DNA of 64,000 bases from an uncultured Bacteroidia bacterium (GCA_902762435.1 CACWOH010000004.1:87188-151187); one strand, 5' to 3'. Positions 9,601 to 18,778 are shown, numbered from the stretch's first letter. Translations and numbers: made by a program. The notes: generated by a model from the sequence alone, not told the origin.

Positions 9601-9800
9601 CCCTCTATCAGATGATAGAGGTCCGCGGCACAATACTCCGCCGCTTCCTTGTTGGGGAGTACGACGACGTGCATCCCTTCCCGGGCCACCTGGGAAAGCA
9701 CAAACCAGCGGGCGGACAGAAACAGCCCGCGGCAGAATACGTTCCGCTCGGAAAGTATCCTGTCACGCAGGAGTTCTGATGATTTCGAACTTATCAACAT
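6615..9800 (-). CDS. mfd: Transcription-repair coupling factor Mfd
   Basis: 1061 residues with the Mfd domain order: UvrB-like N-terminal modules, an RNA-polymerase-interacting CarD-like domain (GDYVVHIDHGVGVFGGL), then RecG-like helicase motors with Walker A GDVGFGKTEIAV, DEEQ box (IDEEQKFGV), LTATPIPRTL, and the C-terminal TRCF domain. Mfd removes RNA polymerase stalled at lesions and recruits UvrA. Slightly shorter than E. coli Mfd (1148), usual for Bacteroidetes. The start ATG overlaps a TTATCAACA element at the edge of the AT-rich divergent region. First gene of the leftward run towards coaX. Confidence 0.96.
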   Translation of the reverse strand: MLISSKSSELLRDRILSERNVFCRGLFLSARWFVLSQVAREGMHVVVLPNKEAAEYCAADLYHLIEGDRVFFLPESGKNVERSNYKSSLGVQRTAAIGKILSREGGLLVVVSYPEALSEEIPVTRTITDSVLRIRVGMEISHDEIIRTLAGQNFDKVDFVSAPGQYAIRGSIVDIFSFADSNPYRISFWGNEIEKIHSFDCNTQLSKEEAESVDIVSDVLSGSPESAGQALSDIFPKDTCVWLDSSDMYAREPFFEGLARFRRVFIDTPLSHDGDDSVQFQISPQPSFNKNFEILTEDIRSRIESGYKVYIYGEKESQLERIRSILGQNGGIIPEFVCGKNVHNGFIDAQDKVCCYSDHEIFDRFHRVSIRRSVEKSEQLTLNDLNSFNIGDYVVHIDHGVGVFGGLVRLRDDYGRVREVVKITYKDGDVVFVSVHALHKISRFRSKDGEPPRINKLGSKSWTTLKYNAKSRVKDIAKDLIQLYAKRRASKGFAYSPDTYLQEELESSFMYEDTPDQETATKAVKRDMEDSCPMDRLICGDVGFGKTEIAVRAAFKAVGDNKQVAVLVPTTILALQHYNTFTQRLQNLPCTVEYVSRLRTAKEITDIRKRLKSGQIDILIGTHKILGKDFEFKDLGLLIIDEEQKFGVSAKEKLRQIRASVDTLTLTATPIPRTLQFSLLGARDLSIINTPPPNRIPIQTEIILFDEKEIRSIVNYELNRGGQVFFLHNKVEELPAIHDILHRLIPDMKICVAHGQMESRELENKMLDFIRGDYDMMLCTTIIENGLDIPNANTILINQAQNFGLSDLHQLRGRVGRSNKKAFCYLIVPPLVSITDDARRRLKAIEEFSDLGSGFNIAMQDLDIRGAGNLLGAEQSGFIMDMGFETYQKILAEAMEELGVETGVITRSDRGKFVTDCTIETDQPALIPDGFIDVTAEKIRIYRVLDAMSSDKELDRYAAQLCDRFGALPSALQNLFEVVKLRNLGAALGFEKVIVKNGLMIAFFIANQMSPYYKSQTFATLLEKASATPRYELKQSEGKLKIVVRNVPSLQDARSVLGKLR

Positions 9801-10026
9801 TCGTCCTGTAAAATAGGTTGAAAACCCTGTTCATAATCCGTTGAAAAGGAAAAATTTTCCGTTGACAGAAAAAGCCGCCGGCTTTTCAACAAGCCTGAAA
9901 ACAGAATTTCAACCAGTTTACCAACCGTTTATTCTTCTATTAAAAACCTGATTTACAATTGCTTGAGATAATTATCAACATTTCAACAAGCGTATAAAAA
10001 AGAACAGATTTTCAAAATAAAAGAAC
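9791..10026. other. AT-rich region with DnaA-box-like repeats; candidate oriC
   Basis: The divergent mfd-ruvB gap drops to about 25-40% GC per 60 bases in a ~60% GC window. It holds TTATCAACA at 9791-9799 and 9972-9980 (one mismatch to TTATCCACA), TTTTCAACA at 9883-9891, ATTTCAACA at 9980-9988, ATTTCAACC at 9906-9914, and on the minus strand TTTTCAACC (9816-9824) and TTTTCAACG (9839-9847). A palindrome AAAAGCCG-C-CGGCTTTT sits at 9870-9886. The most AT-rich part (9901-10020) could be the unwinding element. Origin function is inferred; a complex divergent promoter region is the alternative. Confidence 0.45.
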
Positions 10027-10034
10027 TATATTTG
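10027..10034 (+). promoter_or_regulatory. ruvB promoter -7 element
   Basis: TATATTTG matches the Bacteroidetes -7 consensus TAnnTTTG, 24 nt before the ruvB ATG. No clear -33 TTG is present at 19-21 nt upstream. Confidence 0.6.
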
Positions 10035-10058
10035 TATTCCTAATCGTTACCGACGCGT

Positions 10059-11078
10059 ATGTCTGACTTCGATCCACATAATACAAACGAAGGCAAAGAT
10101 AAGGATTTGGACGGAATTATCCGGCCCCAGGAACTGGAAGATTTCACGGGACAGGGAGAAATCGTCTCCCGGCTCCGGATCTATATCCAGGCGGCCCGGA
10201 TGCGCGGTGAATCGTTGGACCATACCCTCTTTCACGGTCCTCCGGGTCTCGGAAAGACCACCCTGGCGCACATCATCGCAAACGAGATGGGCGTCAATAT
10301 GAAAATCACTTCGGGGCCGGTGCTGGACCGCCCCGGCGACCTGGCCGGCCTGCTGACCTCCCTGGAAACGGGTGACGTCCTTTTTATCGATGAAATCCAC
10401 CGGCTTTCTCCGGAAGTGGAGGAATACCTGTACTCCGCGATGGAGGACTACGTGATCGATATCATGATCGACAAGGGGCCGGGCGCCAGGTCGGTGCGGA
10501 TTTCCCTCAATCCTTTCACGCTCGTGGGCGCCACCACGCGTGCGGGTCTGCTTACCGCTCCGCTGCGGGCGCGTTTCGGCATCACGGAGGGGCTGGAATA
10601 CTACGACACGGACGACCTGGTCCGGATCGTGAAGCGCAGCGCCGGCATCCTGAAGGTGGACATCGAGGACGAGGCCGCCCGGGAAATCGCCCTTCGCAGC
10701 CGCGGTACGCCGCGAATCGCCAATTCCCTGCTCCGCCGCGTGCGGGATTTCGCCCAGGTAATGGGCGACGGCCATATCGACCTCAAGATCGCCCGCTACG
10801 CCCTGGACAAGCTGAACATAGACAAGCGGGGCCTGGACGCCATCGACAACAAGATCCTCCGCACCATCATTTCCACCTTCAAGGGAGGTCCCGTGGGGGC
10901 GAACACCCTCGCTACGGCGATCGGGGAGGACCAGGGTACCTATGAGGAGGTGTACGAGCCCTTCCTGATCAAGGAAGGATTCATCGTCCGCACCCAGCGC
11001 GGCCGCGTGGCGACGGAACTCTCCTACAAGCATTTGGGGCTAGATCCCTGTCAGAACAACGCAGCTTCTTTATTTTAA
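10059..11078 (+). CDS. ruvB: Holliday junction branch migration helicase RuvB
   Basis: 339 residues, the normal RuvB length. AAA+ Walker A is [15 protein letters not shown], Walker [19 protein letters not shown], sensor 1 LVGATTRAG, and the arginine-finger region LRARFGI is present, with a C-terminal winged helix ending in [16 protein letters not shown]. RuvB hexamers drive branch migration with RuvA, whose gene is at 18.2-18.8 kb rather than adjacent. First rightward gene from the AT-rich region; sdhA follows after 26 nt. Confidence 0.97.
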   Translation: MSDFDPHNTNEGKDKDLDGIIRPQELEDFTGQGEIVSRLRIYIQAARMRGESLDHTLFHGPPGLGKTTLAHIIANEMGVNMKITSGPVLDRPGDLAGLLTSLETGDVLFIDEIHRLSPEVEEYLYSAMEDYVIDIMIDKGPGARSVRISLNPFTLVGATTRAGLLTAPLRARFGITEGLEYYDTDDLVRIVKRSAGILKVDIEDEAAREIALRSRGTPRIANSLLRRVRDFAQVMGDGHIDLKIARYALDKLNIDKRGLDAIDNKILRTIISTFKGGPVGANTLATAIGEDQGTYEEVYEPFLIKEGFIVRTQRGRVATELSYKHLGLDPCQNNAASLF

Positions 11079-11104
11079 GACAGATAGAAACATAAATACC
11101 AGAC

Positions 11105-13051
11105 ATGTCCGACAAGTTAAATTCCAAAATCCCTGCAGGACCTCTTGAGAGCAAATGGACCCGGCGCAAGTCGGAAATCCGCCTCGTGAGTCCGAACAAC
11201 AAGAGAAAACTCGAGATCATCGTGGTCGGTACCGGTCTCGGTGGCGCTTCCGCAGCCGCCTCCCTGGGCGAACTCGGCTACAATGTCAAGATTTTCTGCA
11301 TCAGCGACTCCCCGCGCCGGGCGCATTCCATCGCGGCGCAGGGCGGTATCAACGCGGCGAAGAACTACCAGAACGACAACGATTCGGTTTACCGGCTGTT
11401 CTACGACACCATCAAGGGCGGCGACTACCGCAGCCGCGAGGCGAACGTCTACCGTCTGGCAGAGGTCAGCGCGGCCATCATCGACCAGTGCGTCGCACAG
11501 GGTATTCCTTTCGCCCGTGAATACGGCGGATACCTGGCAAACCGTTCCTTCGGCGGCGTGCAGGTCAGCCGTACCTTCTATGCCCGCGGGCAAACCGGCC
11601 AGCAGCTCCTGCTCGGCGCGTATGCGTCCTTGAACAAGGAGATTGCGGCGGGTACCGTGAAGTCCTATCCGCGCCACGAGATGCTCGACCTGGTGGTCAT
11701 CAACGGCCAGGCGAAAGGCATCATCGCCCGCAACCTGGTGACGGGCGGCCTGGAGCGCTTCGGCGCCCACGCCGTCGTGATTGCGACGGGCGGTTACGGA
11801 AACGCTTACTTCCTGTCCACCAATGCGATGAACAGCAACGGTTCCGCTGCGCTGCAGTGCTACAAGAAGGGCGCTTTCTTCGCGAATCCCTGCTTTGCGC
11901 AGATCCACCCCACTTGCATTCCCGTGCACGGAGACCAGCAGTGCAAGCTGACGCTGATGAGTGAATCCCTGCGCAACGACGGACGCATCTGGGTTCCCAA
12001 GAAACTGGAGGATGTGGAGAAACTCCGCAAGCACGTCATCAAGCCTTCCCAGATTCCCGAGGAAGACCGCGACTACTATCTCGAGCGCCGCTACCCGGCC
12101 TTCGGCAACCTGGTGCCGCGTGACGTGGCTTCCCGGGCCGCCAAGGAGCGCTGCGACGCCGGTTTCGGCGTGAACGAGACCGGCAAGGCCGTATTCCTGG
12201 ACTTTGCGGACGCCATCAAGCGCCTGGGCCGCCAGCGGGTAGCCGAGCGGTACGGCAACCTCTTCGAGATGTACGAGAAGATCACGGCGTCTTCCCCTTG
12301 GGAGGAGCCGATGATGATCTATCCGGCCATCCATTATACGATGGGCGGCATCTGGGTGGATTACGACCTGCAGACCACCATCCCCGGCCTGTACGCGATC
12401 GGTGAAGCGAATTTCTCCGACCACGGCGGCAACCGCCTCGGCGCTTCCGCCCTGATGCAGGGTCTGGCCGACGGTTATTTCATCCTGCCGGTCACGATCG
12501 GGGACTATCTGTCCTACAAGTTCGCGGAGCCGAAGACGGATGTCAGCGCGCCGGAGTTCGATGCCGCCGAAAAGGCCGTACAGGCCCGTATCGACCGGCT
12601 TTTCTCCATCAAAGGTAAGGAAACGGTGGATTCCATCCACAAGCGTCTGGGCAACATCATGTGGGACTACGTTGGTATGGCCCGCGATGCGGAAGGTCTC
12701 AAGAAAGCGATCGAAGAAATCAAACTTCTCAAGAAAGAATTCTATGAGAACGTGAACGTGCCCGGCAGCCAGTACGAGTTCAACCAGGAGCTCGAGAAAG
12801 CCCTCCGCCTGGAGGATTTCTTCGACATCGGCGAGCTGATGGCGCGCGACGCCCTGAACCGTGCCGAGTCCTGCGGCGGTCACTTCCGCGTGGAAAGCCA
12901 GACCGAGGAGGGCGAAGCGAAGCGTAACGATCAGGAGTTTATGTATGTGGCGGCCTGGGAGTACAAGGGCGAAGATCAGGAACCCGAACTCCACAAAGAG
13001 CCGCTCAAGTATGAGTTTATCGAGGTGAAAACGAGGAATTACAAAGACTAA
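11105..13051 (+). CDS. sdhA: Succinate dehydrogenase / fumarate reductase flavoprotein subunit
   Basis: 648 residues. The FAD dinucleotide-binding motif [12 protein letters not shown] begins near residue 41, and [13 protein letters not shown] holds the histidine expected to bind FAD covalently. Substrate-site features include [18 protein letters not shown] and the stretch [12 protein letters not shown], with the capping region [11 protein letters not shown]. It interconverts succinate and fumarate with SdhB. In Bacteroidales anaerobes this complex usually works as fumarate reductase. The upstream neighbour is ruvB, not the usual cytochrome b subunit gene. Confidence 0.95.
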   Translation: MSDKLNSKIPAGPLESKWTRRKSEIRLVSPNNKRKLEIIVVGTGLGGASAAASLGELGYNVKIFCISDSPRRAHSIAAQGGINAAKNYQNDNDSVYRLFYDTIKGGDYRSREANVYRLAEVSAAIIDQCVAQGIPFAREYGGYLANRSFGGVQVSRTFYARGQTGQQLLLGAYASLNKEIAAGTVKSYPRHEMLDLVVINGQAKGIIARNLVTGGLERFGAHAVVIATGGYGNAYFLSTNAMNSNGSAALQCYKKGAFFANPCFAQIHPTCIPVHGDQQCKLTLMSESLRNDGRIWVPKKLEDVEKLRKHVIKPSQIPEEDRDYYLERRYPAFGNLVPRDVASRAAKERCDAGFGVNETGKAVFLDFADAIKRLGRQRVAERYGNLFEMYEKITASSPWEEPMMIYPAIHYTMGGIWVDYDLQTTIPGLYAIGEANFSDHGGNRLGASALMQGLADGYFILPVTIGDYLSYKFAEPKTDVSAPEFDAAEKAVQARIDRLFSIKGKETVDSIHKRLGNIMWDYVGMARDAEGLKKAIEEIKLLKKEFYENVNVPGSQYEFNQELEKALRLEDFFDIGELMARDALNRAESCGGHFRVESQTEEGEAKRNDQEFMYVAAWEYKGEDQEPELHKEPLKYEFIEVKTRNYKD

Positions 13052-13056
13052 GCGAG

Positions 13057-13836
13057 ATGGAATTCAATCTGAAAATATGGCGTCAGAAGAACGCCAAGAC
13101 AAAAGGTCACTTTGAAACCTATCATATTGCCGGAATCGAGGAGGATGCCTCTTTCCTGGAAATGCTCGATATCCTCAATGAACAGCTGATCCGCGAGGGT
13201 TGTGATCCCGTGGCGGTGGAACGTGGTTGCCAGAGCAGCGGTCCCGTGTCTTTCGACCACGACTGCCGGGAAGGCATCTGCGGTGCCTGCGGCCTGTATA
13301 TCGACGGCCGTGCGCACGGTCCGGACGACCATGTCACCACCTGTCAGCTCTTTATGCGCCACTTCAAGGATGGCGCCACCATTACGGTGGAGCCCTGGCG
13401 GAGCGCCGCGTTCCCGATCATCAAGGACCTGGTCGTGGACCGTACGGCCTTCGACAAGATCCTGCAGGCCGGCGGATTCATCTCCGTGCGCACCGGAGCG
13501 GCCCAGGATGCCAACAACATCCTGATTCCGCACGACCGTGCCGAAGACAGCATGGACGCGGCCGCCTGTGTGGGCTGCGGCGCCTGTGTGGCTACCTGTA
13601 AGAACGGTTCCGCGATGCTCTTCGTCGCCGCCCGCGTCAGTTCCCTCGCCCTGCTGCCGCAGGGCCGCCCGGAAGCGAAGCGCCGCGCCAAGGCGATGGT
13701 GGCCAAGATGGACGAACTGGGCTTCGGAAACTGTACGAACACGCGCGCTTGCGAACTCGAATGCCCGAAAGGCATTACCGTCTCGCACATCGCGCGCCTG
13801 AACCGTGAATTCCTGAAGGCTAAGTTCTCGGACTAA
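13057..13836 (+). CDS. sdhB: Succinate dehydrogenase / fumarate reductase iron-sulfur subunit
   Basis: 259 residues. The N-terminal ferredoxin-like domain carries the 2Fe-2S cysteines in [14 protein letters not shown] with a later TTC cysteine; the C-terminal domain has [16 protein letters not shown] (4Fe-4S) and [14 protein letters not shown] (3Fe-4S/4Fe-4S). It passes electrons between SdhA and a membrane quinone-reactive subunit. Follows sdhA by 5 nt. No membrane-anchor gene is adjacent; hflX is convergent on the other side. Confidence 0.94.
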   Translation: MEFNLKIWRQKNAKTKGHFETYHIAGIEEDASFLEMLDILNEQLIREGCDPVAVERGCQSSGPVSFDHDCREGICGACGLYIDGRAHGPDDHVTTCQLFMRHFKDGATITVEPWRSAAFPIIKDLVVDRTAFDKILQAGGFISVRTGAAQDANNILIPHDRAEDSMDAAACVGCGACVATCKNGSAMLFVAARVSSLALLPQGRPEAKRRAKAMVAKMDELGFGNCTNTRACELECPKGITVSHIARLNREFLKAKFSD

Positions 13837-13839
13837 AAC

Positions 13840-13853
13840 GTTCCACGAGGAAC
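13840..13853. promoter_or_regulatory. parS-like site, one mismatch
   Basis: GTTCCACGAGGAAC differs at one central position from the perfect palindrome GTTCCACGTGGAAC found at 17901. It occupies the 24-nt convergent gap between sdhB and hflX. It could instead be a small hairpin, but no T-tract follows. Confidence 0.4.
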
Positions 13854-13860
13854 CGGGTCC

Positions 13861-15045
13861 TTACCAGAGGAAATTATTGAAGGGATAACGTCCCGCGTGA
13901 ATCTCCGCGACCATCTTGTAGATGTCGTCGCGGAGTTTTTCTATGTTCTCCTTCTTGATGGCGGAGATGAAGATGCACGGGATTTTTCGGCCGTTGATCC
14001 ACTTGTACTTGACCTCGTCCAGGGTGAAGTTGCGTTCCGTCTTGGGCTGCAGGGAGAATTCGTCATATGGCTCCCAGGTGTAGGCGTCGGTCTTGTTGAA
14101 GACCACGTACACCGGCTTGTCGGCCGCAGAAATGTCTTTCAGCGTCTTGTCCACCACTTCCATCTGCTCCTCATAGTCGGGGTGCGAGATATCTACCACG
14201 TGCACGAGGATATCCGCTTCCCGGACCTCGTCCAGGGTGCTTTTGAAGGCCTCGATGAGCTGGGTGGGGAGTTTCCGGATGAATCCGACCGTGTCGCTGA
14301 GCAGGAAAGGCACGTTGCCGATCACCACCTTGCGGACGGTGGTGTCCAGGGTGGCGAACAGTTTGTTTTCCGCGAAGACGTCCGATTTGGAAAGCAAGTT
14401 CATCAGGGTGGACTTGCCTACGTTGGTATAGCCCACCAGCGACAGGCGCACCAGCTGGCCGCGGTTGCTGCGCTGGGTGGCCATCTGCTTGTCGATCCTC
14501 TTCAAGTCTTCCTTCAGTTTGGAGATGCGTTCGCGCACGATGCGGCGGTCCACCTCGATCTGGGTCTCGCCCATGCCGCCGCGCGTACCCATGCCGCCGC
14601 GCTGGCGCTCGAGGTGCGTCCACATGCCGGCGAGGCGGGGGAGCATGTAATTGTAGCGGGCCAGTTCGACCTGCGTCTTGGCGTAGGCCGTCTGGGCGCG
14701 CTGGGAGAAGATTTCGAGGATCAGGCTTGTCCGGTCGATAACGGACGAGTTCTTGATAACCTTCTCAATATTACGCTGTTGCATCCCCGTCAACTCGTCG
14801 TCGAAGATGACGTAGTCGATGTGGTTTTCCTCGCAGTAGTCCGCGATTTCCTTTAGCTTTCCGGTGCGGATATAAGTGGCCTTGTCGGGGCGGTCCACCC
14901 GCTGGACGAACTTTTTGTCGCCCGTTGCGCCCGCCGTTTCCGCCAGGAACTGAAGTTCGTCCAGGTACTCGTAGATTTTCCGTTCGTCGTCATTCTGGCG
15001 GATGATGCCGACGAATACAGCTTTCTCTTCTCTCTTGTTCTCCAT
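13861..15045 (-). CDS. hflX: GTPase HflX
   Basis: 394 residues. The N-terminal HflX domain includes FDDELTGMQQRNIEK (about residues 81-95) and the glycine-rich ERQRGGMGTRGGMGETQIE linker; the G domain has G1 GYTNVGKST at 205-213, G3 DTVGFIRKLP and G4 NKTD. HflX binds the ribosomal E site/50S subunit and rescues or splits stalled ribosomes under stress. Lies downstream of tonB but separated from it by a strong terminator, so it probably has its own promoter close to its ATG. Length normal. Confidence 0.94.
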   Translation of the reverse strand: MENKREEKAVFVGIIRQNDDERKIYEYLDELQFLAETAGATGDKKFVQRVDRPDKATYIRTGKLKEIADYCEENHIDYVIFDDELTGMQQRNIEKVIKNSSVIDRTSLILEIFSQRAQTAYAKTQVELARYNYMLPRLAGMWTHLERQRGGMGTRGGMGETQIEVDRRIVRERISKLKEDLKRIDKQMATQRSNRGQLVRLSLVGYTNVGKSTLMNLLSKSDVFAENKLFATLDTTVRKVVIGNVPFLLSDTVGFIRKLPTQLIEAFKSTLDEVREADILVHVVDISHPDYEEQMEVVDKTLKDISAADKPVYVVFNKTDAYTWEPYDEFSLQPKTERNFTLDEVKYKWINGRKIPCIFISAIKKENIEKLRDDIYKMVAEIHAGRYPFNNFLW

Positions 15046-15053
15046 CTTTGGTC

Positions 15054-15084
15054 AAAAAAAGGCCATCCGCGTGCGGACGGCCTC
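15054..15084 (-). terminator. Rho-independent terminator of tonB
   Basis: Read leftward, stem GGCCGTCCGC / GCGGATGGCC (one wobble) is followed by seven Ts. It separates tonB from hflX. Confidence 0.82.
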
Positions 15085-15104
15085 TTGAATGTGTTCAGCT
15101 TGGA

Positions 15105-15794
15105 TTATCGCAGCTGGAAGATCACCGGGAACTGATAGGTCACCTTGACGGCGCGGTCGCGCTGGCGGCCCGGAGTCCACTTCGGGGAGCTCTGGATGAC
15201 GCGGACAGCCTCGCGGTCGAGGGAAGGATCCACGCCGCGGAGCACCTTCACGTCGGAGACGGAGCCGTTCGGGTTGACGGTGAACTGCACCATCACACGG
15301 CCGGACACACCGTTTTCCTTGGCGATTTCAGGATACTCGAGATGCTGGGACACCCACTTGGAGAAGGTGTTGGCGTCGCCGCCCTGGAATTTGGGCTTCT
15401 CCTCGACGAGGGCGAACGGAATCGCTTCCTCCTCGACGACCTCTTCCTGAACCTCCTCGACATAGTCCATGATCTCTACGCCCAGGTTGGCGTCGTCCTC
15501 GAGGTTGAGGATGCTGTCGTCGACCTTGATGTTGTCGTCAACGATGTCGATCTGGTCGGAGAGGACGGGGATCTTCGGGGCCTCGGGGGGCGGCGGAGGG
15601 GTGTCCTGCGTGATAGGAATGATCTCTTCCTCAATAAGTTCCGTAGTCTCGGCAGTGAGAATACTTTCCTGCTTCTCCTTGGTCTTGTACTCGAAAGCAC
15701 CGATGGTGATCAGGAGGGACAGGATCAGTCCGATCTCGACGAACAGGAGTTTCTTGTTGTTCAGATCGGCTTTGGGCGATTTCTTGACTTCCAT
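15105..15794 (-). CDS. tonB: Energy transducer TonB
   Basis: 229 residues. One N-terminal membrane anchor (about 24-40, LLFVEIGLILSLLITIGAF) follows a short cytoplasmic tail. A Pro-rich linker (TPPPPPEAPKIP) and an acidic stretch EEVQEEVVEEEAI span the periplasm. The C-terminal TonB domain (about 145-229) shows YPEIAKENGVSGRV and VLRGVDPSLDREAVRVI. TonB couples the proton motive force to outer-membrane receptors such as the SusC protein in this window. Its ExbB/ExbD partners are not here. It has its own promoter and terminator, so it is monocistronic. Confidence 0.93.
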   Translation of the reverse strand: MEVKKSPKADLNNKKLLFVEIGLILSLLITIGAFEYKTKEKQESILTAETTELIEEEIIPITQDTPPPPPEAPKIPVLSDQIDIVDDNIKVDDSILNLEDDANLGVEIMDYVEEVQEEVVEEEAIPFALVEEKPKFQGGDANTFSKWVSQHLEYPEIAKENGVSGRVMVQFTVNPNGSVSDVKVLRGVDPSLDREAVRVIQSSPKWTPGRQRDRAVKVTYQFPVIFQLR

Positions 15795-15828
15795 ATCTGT
15801 GGTTAAATTTAATATTCCGTTCGAGTCT

Positions 15829-15859
15829 CAAAGATAGAAATAAATAATTTCAATTCCAA
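15829..15859 (-). promoter_or_regulatory. tonB promoter, full Bacteroidetes consensus
   Basis: Minus strand TATCTTTG (15829-15836) lies 20 bp downstream of TTG (15857-15859), matching the -7 TAnnTTTG / -33 TTG pattern. Expected start is about 28 nt upstream of the tonB ATG. Confidence 0.72.
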
Positions 15860-15878
15860 TTATTTCATTTAATAGATG

Positions 15879-15886
15879 TAAATTTG
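15879..15886 (+). promoter_or_regulatory. ybeY-mnmG promoter -7 element
   Basis: TAAATTTG, 14 nt before the ATG at 15901; a transcript starting ~6 nt downstream would have a very short leader. Divergent to the tonB promoter. Confidence 0.6.
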
Positions 15887-15900
15887 CAAAAAAGTTGCAG

Positions 15901-16320
15901 ATGATACGCTATTTCCAGGAAGATATCCGTTTTGACCTGAAACAGAAGATGCAGAACAACCGCTGGCTCAAGATGGTAGCCGGCAGCGAGATGCGCCGCA
16001 TCGGTGCGGTCAACATCATCTTCTGCTCGGACAACTACATCCTCGACGTCAACATGCGTTATCTCCAGCACGACTATTTCACGGACATCATTACCTTCGA
16101 CTATTGCGAGAAGGACATCCTTTCCGGTGACCTGTTCATCAGCATCGACTCCGTTCGGGAGAACGCCCTGTTCTACGGCGTCCCGTTCGCGGACGAACTG
16201 GACCGGGTGATGGTGCACGGTCTGCTCCACCTGATCGGCTACGACGACCACACCGAGGAGCAGATCCGGGAAATGCGCGCCAAAGAGGATTACTATCTGC
16301 AGATGAAAGCCGCGCTGTGA
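15901..16320 (+). CDS. ybeY: rRNA maturation endoribonuclease YbeY
   Basis: 139 residues from the ATG at 15901; an in-frame TTG six bases earlier is possible but less likely. The zinc-binding H-x3-H-x5-H motif is [12 protein letters not shown], preceded by the family segment [19 protein letters not shown]. YbeY is a metal-dependent RNase acting in 16S rRNA 3' maturation and ribosome quality control. Its stop overlaps the mnmG start (TGATG), so the two are translationally coupled, pairing rRNA and tRNA maturation functions. Confidence 0.92.
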   Translation: MIRYFQEDIRFDLKQKMQNNRWLKMVAGSEMRRIGAVNIIFCSDNYILDVNMRYLQHDYFTDIITFDYCEKDILSGDLFISIDSVRENALFYGVPFADELDRVMVHGLLHLIGYDDHTEEQIREMRAKEDYYLQMKAAL

Positions 16321-18182
16321 TGCAGGACCGCTATGATGTCATCGTCGTCGGGGGAGGGCACGCCGGATGCGAGGCCGCGATGGCTGCGTCCCGGCTCGGC
16401 TCGTCCGTCCTCCTCGTTTCGATGGACATGCTGGGGTTTGCCCGGATGTCTTGCAATCCGGCGATGGGTGGAATCGCCAAGGGACAGATCGTCCGGGAGA
16501 TCGACGCGCTGGGCGGGTGGAGCGGAATCGTCACCGACCGCACCACCCTGCAGTTCCGGATGCTCAACCGCTCGAAAGGGCCTGCGATGTGGAGCCCCCG
16601 GGCGCAGTGCGATAAAATCCAGTTTTCGCTGGAATGGCGGAAAATCCTCGAAAGTGATTGTAAATTAGATATTTACGTGGATTCTGCGGTCAGTTTTCTC
16701 GTTGAGAATTCAAAAATCTGCGGCATCCGTACGAATACCGGCGCAATTTTCAAGTCTCAAGCGGTTATCCTGACCGCCGGAACCTTCCTGGGCGGCAAAC
16801 TTTTCATCGGCCGTCACGAGATGGAAGGGGGCCGGCTCGGCGAGCCTGCCTCGCACGGACTGACCGCCCAGCTCCGCGAGATGGGAATCGTCTCCGACCG
16901 GATGAAGACCGGGACCCCGCCGCGCATCGACATCTCCTCCGTCGATACGTCCCGGCTCGAACTCCAGTCCGGCGACCCGGATCCGGCGCGCTTCTCTTTC
17001 CTGCCGGAGCCCTCGGCTGTGCAGGCGCCCGGCAGCAGCCAGATGTCCTGCTACATCCTGCACACCAACGAACGGGTGCACGAAATCCTGCGCGGGGGGT
17101 TCGACGAGTCTCCGCTCTTCACCGGGATGATCCACGGCCGCGGACCGCGCTACTGCCCGAGCATCGAAGACAAGCTGCGCGTCTTTCCGGAGAACGACGC
17201 TCACCAGCTTTTCCTGGAGCCGGAAGGCCGCTGGACGAACGAATACTATCTGCAGGGATTCTCTTCATCACTGCCCCTGCAGGTCCAGCTGGATGCGCTG
17301 CACGCCATATGCGGGCTGGAGGAAGTCCGCATCTTCCGTCCGGCCTACGCCGTCGAATATGACTACTTCGACCCGACGCAGCTTCGGCCCACCCTGGAGC
17401 TTAAAAGCATCGAAAACCTCTTCCTGGCCGGCCAGGTCAACGGCACGACCGGCTACGAGGAAGCGGCGGCACAGGGAATCGTGGCCGGCATCAACGCCCA
17501 CCTCAAGGTCCGGGAAAAGGAGCCGTTCATCCTCCGGCGGGACCAGTCTTACATTGGTGTCCTCATCGACGACCTGGTGACGAAGGGCGTAGACGAGCCC
17601 TACCGGATGTTCACGTCCCGGGCCGAATATCGCATCCTTCTGCGGCAGGACAACGCCGACCGCCGCCTGACCGCCCTGTCCCACGACATCGGCCTGGCCG
17701 ACGAACGGCGCTACGCCGCGATGATGCGGAAGTACGAACAGGTGGATGAACTGGAGGCATTCTGCCGGAACAAGAACCTGACGGCCCGGCAGGCGAATCC
17801 GTACCTGGTTTCCGTCGGTTCCAGCGAAATCACGGAGTCCAGGAAGATCTCGGACCTGGCCACGCGCCCGGAGGTGGAACTGGCCGAACTGTTGAAAATC
17901 GTTCCACGTGGAACGCAGGATAGGGAAGTGGTAGAGAGTGTCGAGATCTCGCTGCGTTACCGGGGTTACATCGACCGGGAGCTTGCCATGGCGGAGAAGC
18001 TGCAGCGGCTGGAAGATTTGAAGATCCCGGAAGATTTCGACTTCGACCGGGTAAGCGGGCTGACCATTGAATGCCGCCAGAAACTCGCCCGCTACAAGCC
18101 GCGCACCATCGCCCAGGCGTCCCGGATTTCCGGAGTCTCGCCTGCCGATGTGTCCGTACTGCTGGTCTGGTTCGGGCGCTGA
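16320..18182 (+). CDS. mnmG: tRNA uridine-5-carboxymethylaminomethyl modification enzyme MnmG (GidA)
   Basis: 620 residues from the ATG at 16320, which shares a base with the ybeY stop; a GTG three bases earlier is possible. FAD-binding [19 protein letters not shown] lies at the N-terminus. GidA signatures include [23 protein letters not shown] as split blocks, [11 protein letters not shown], and [13 protein letters not shown]. With MnmE it builds cmnm5U at the tRNA wobble position. The C-terminal MnmE/tRNA-binding helical domain is present. A perfect 14-bp parS-like palindrome is embedded at 17901-17914. Converges with ruvA with a 2-nt gap. Confidence 0.96.
   Translation: MQDRYDVIVVGGGHAGCEAAMAASRLGSSVLLVSMDMLGFARMSCNPAMGGIAKGQIVREIDALGGWSGIVTDRTTLQFRMLNRSKGPAMWSPRAQCDKIQFSLEWRKILESDCKLDIYVDSAVSFLVENSKICGIRTNTGAIFKSQAVILTAGTFLGGKLFIGRHEMEGGRLGEPASHGLTAQLREMGIVSDRMKTGTPPRIDISSVDTSRLELQSGDPDPARFSFLPEPSAVQAPGSSQMSCYILHTNERVHEILRGGFDESPLFTGMIHGRGPRYCPSIEDKLRVFPENDAHQLFLEPEGRWTNEYYLQGFSSSLPLQVQLDALHAICGLEEVRIFRPAYAVEYDYFDPTQLRPTLELKSIENLFLAGQVNGTTGYEEAAAQGIVAGINAHLKVREKEPFILRRDQSYIGVLIDDLVTKGVDEPYRMFTSRAEYRILLRQDNADRRLTALSHDIGLADERRYAAMMRKYEQVDELEAFCRNKNLTARQANPYLVSVGSSEITESRKISDLATRPEVELAELLKIVPRGTQDREVVESVEISLRYRGYIDRELAMAEKLQRLEDLKIPEDFDFDRVSGLTIECRQKLARYKPRTIAQASRISGVSPADVSVLLVWFGR
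17901..17914. promoter_or_regulatory. parS: parS-like palindrome (ParB-binding site candidate)
   Basis: GTTCCACGTGGAAC is a perfect 14-bp palindrome identical to the core of the known TGTTCCACGTGGAACA class of chromosomal parS sites. It is inside the mnmG coding sequence, as parS sites often lie within genes. Imperfect copies occur at 13840 and 19840. Confidence 0.65.
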
Positions 18183-18184
18183 AG

Positions 18185-18778
18185 CTAGAGCCGCTGGAGG
18201 GCGGCCTTGATGAGTTCTTCTACACTGGCCTGCGGATTCGTTTTCAGAATGGCCTGAAGGGCCTTGTTGATGTTGGGTTTGGTGAAGCCGAGCATCTGGA
18301 GCGCCGTCGCCGCTTCGTCGGCCGCCGCGTTGGGCTCGCTGCGGAGCAGCACGCCCGGCTCCGCGCCATCGCCTTTCACGATCTTGTCTTTCAGTTCCAG
18401 CACCATGCGCTGGGCGGTCTTCAGCCCGATGCCCTTGACGGACTTCAGGCGGGCGACGTCTTCGGCGAGGATGGCGTTCCGGAGTTCTTCCGCCGTCAGG
18501 GACGAGAGGACCATCCGGGCGGACGCGGCGCCCATGCCGGAGACGCTCGTGATCTGGCGGAAGAGTTCCCGCTCGTCGCGCGTGGCGAAGCCGTAGTCCA
18601 CGTCGGTGCCGTCGCGCGGATTGAGCTGGCGTTGGACGAAGACCGTGGCGCTGTCTTTTCCGTTCAGGACATCGTAGGTCTGCAGGGAGATTTCCAGGGC
18701 GTATCCGATGCCCTGGTTGTCGATCACCGCCATCGTGGGCGTAAGGGTGACAAGTTTTCCGGAAATGTAATCTATCAT
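18185..18778 (-). CDS. ruvA: Holliday junction branch migration protein RuvA
   Basis: 197 residues with the three RuvA domains: OB fold (MIDYISGKLVTLTPTMAVID), tandem helix-hairpin-helix region with ISVSGMGAASARMVL-type and VKGIGLKTAQRMVLELKDK elements (the first reads ITSVSGMGA), and the small C-terminal RuvB-binding domain (AATALQMLGFTKPNINKAL). RuvA tetramers bind four-way junctions and load RuvB. Its start lies back to back with sufS, with overlapping divergent promoters, and its stop is 2 nt from the mnmG stop. Confidence 0.95.
   Translation of the reverse strand: MIDYISGKLVTLTPTMAVIDNQGIGYALEISLQTYDVLNGKDSATVFVQRQLNPRDGTDVDYGFATRDERELFRQITSVSGMGAASARMVLSSLTAEELRNAILAEDVARLKSVKGIGLKTAQRMVLELKDKIVKGDGAEPGVLLRSEPNAAADEAATALQMLGFTKPNINKALQAILKTNPQASVEELIKAALQRL

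Noticed and set aside
13837-13860. The GTTCC-ACGA-GGAAC repeat read as a terminator between sdhB and hflX.
   Set aside because: The stem is only 5 bp and no T-tract follows on either strand; similarity to the palindrome in mnmG fits a parS-like site better, though weakly.
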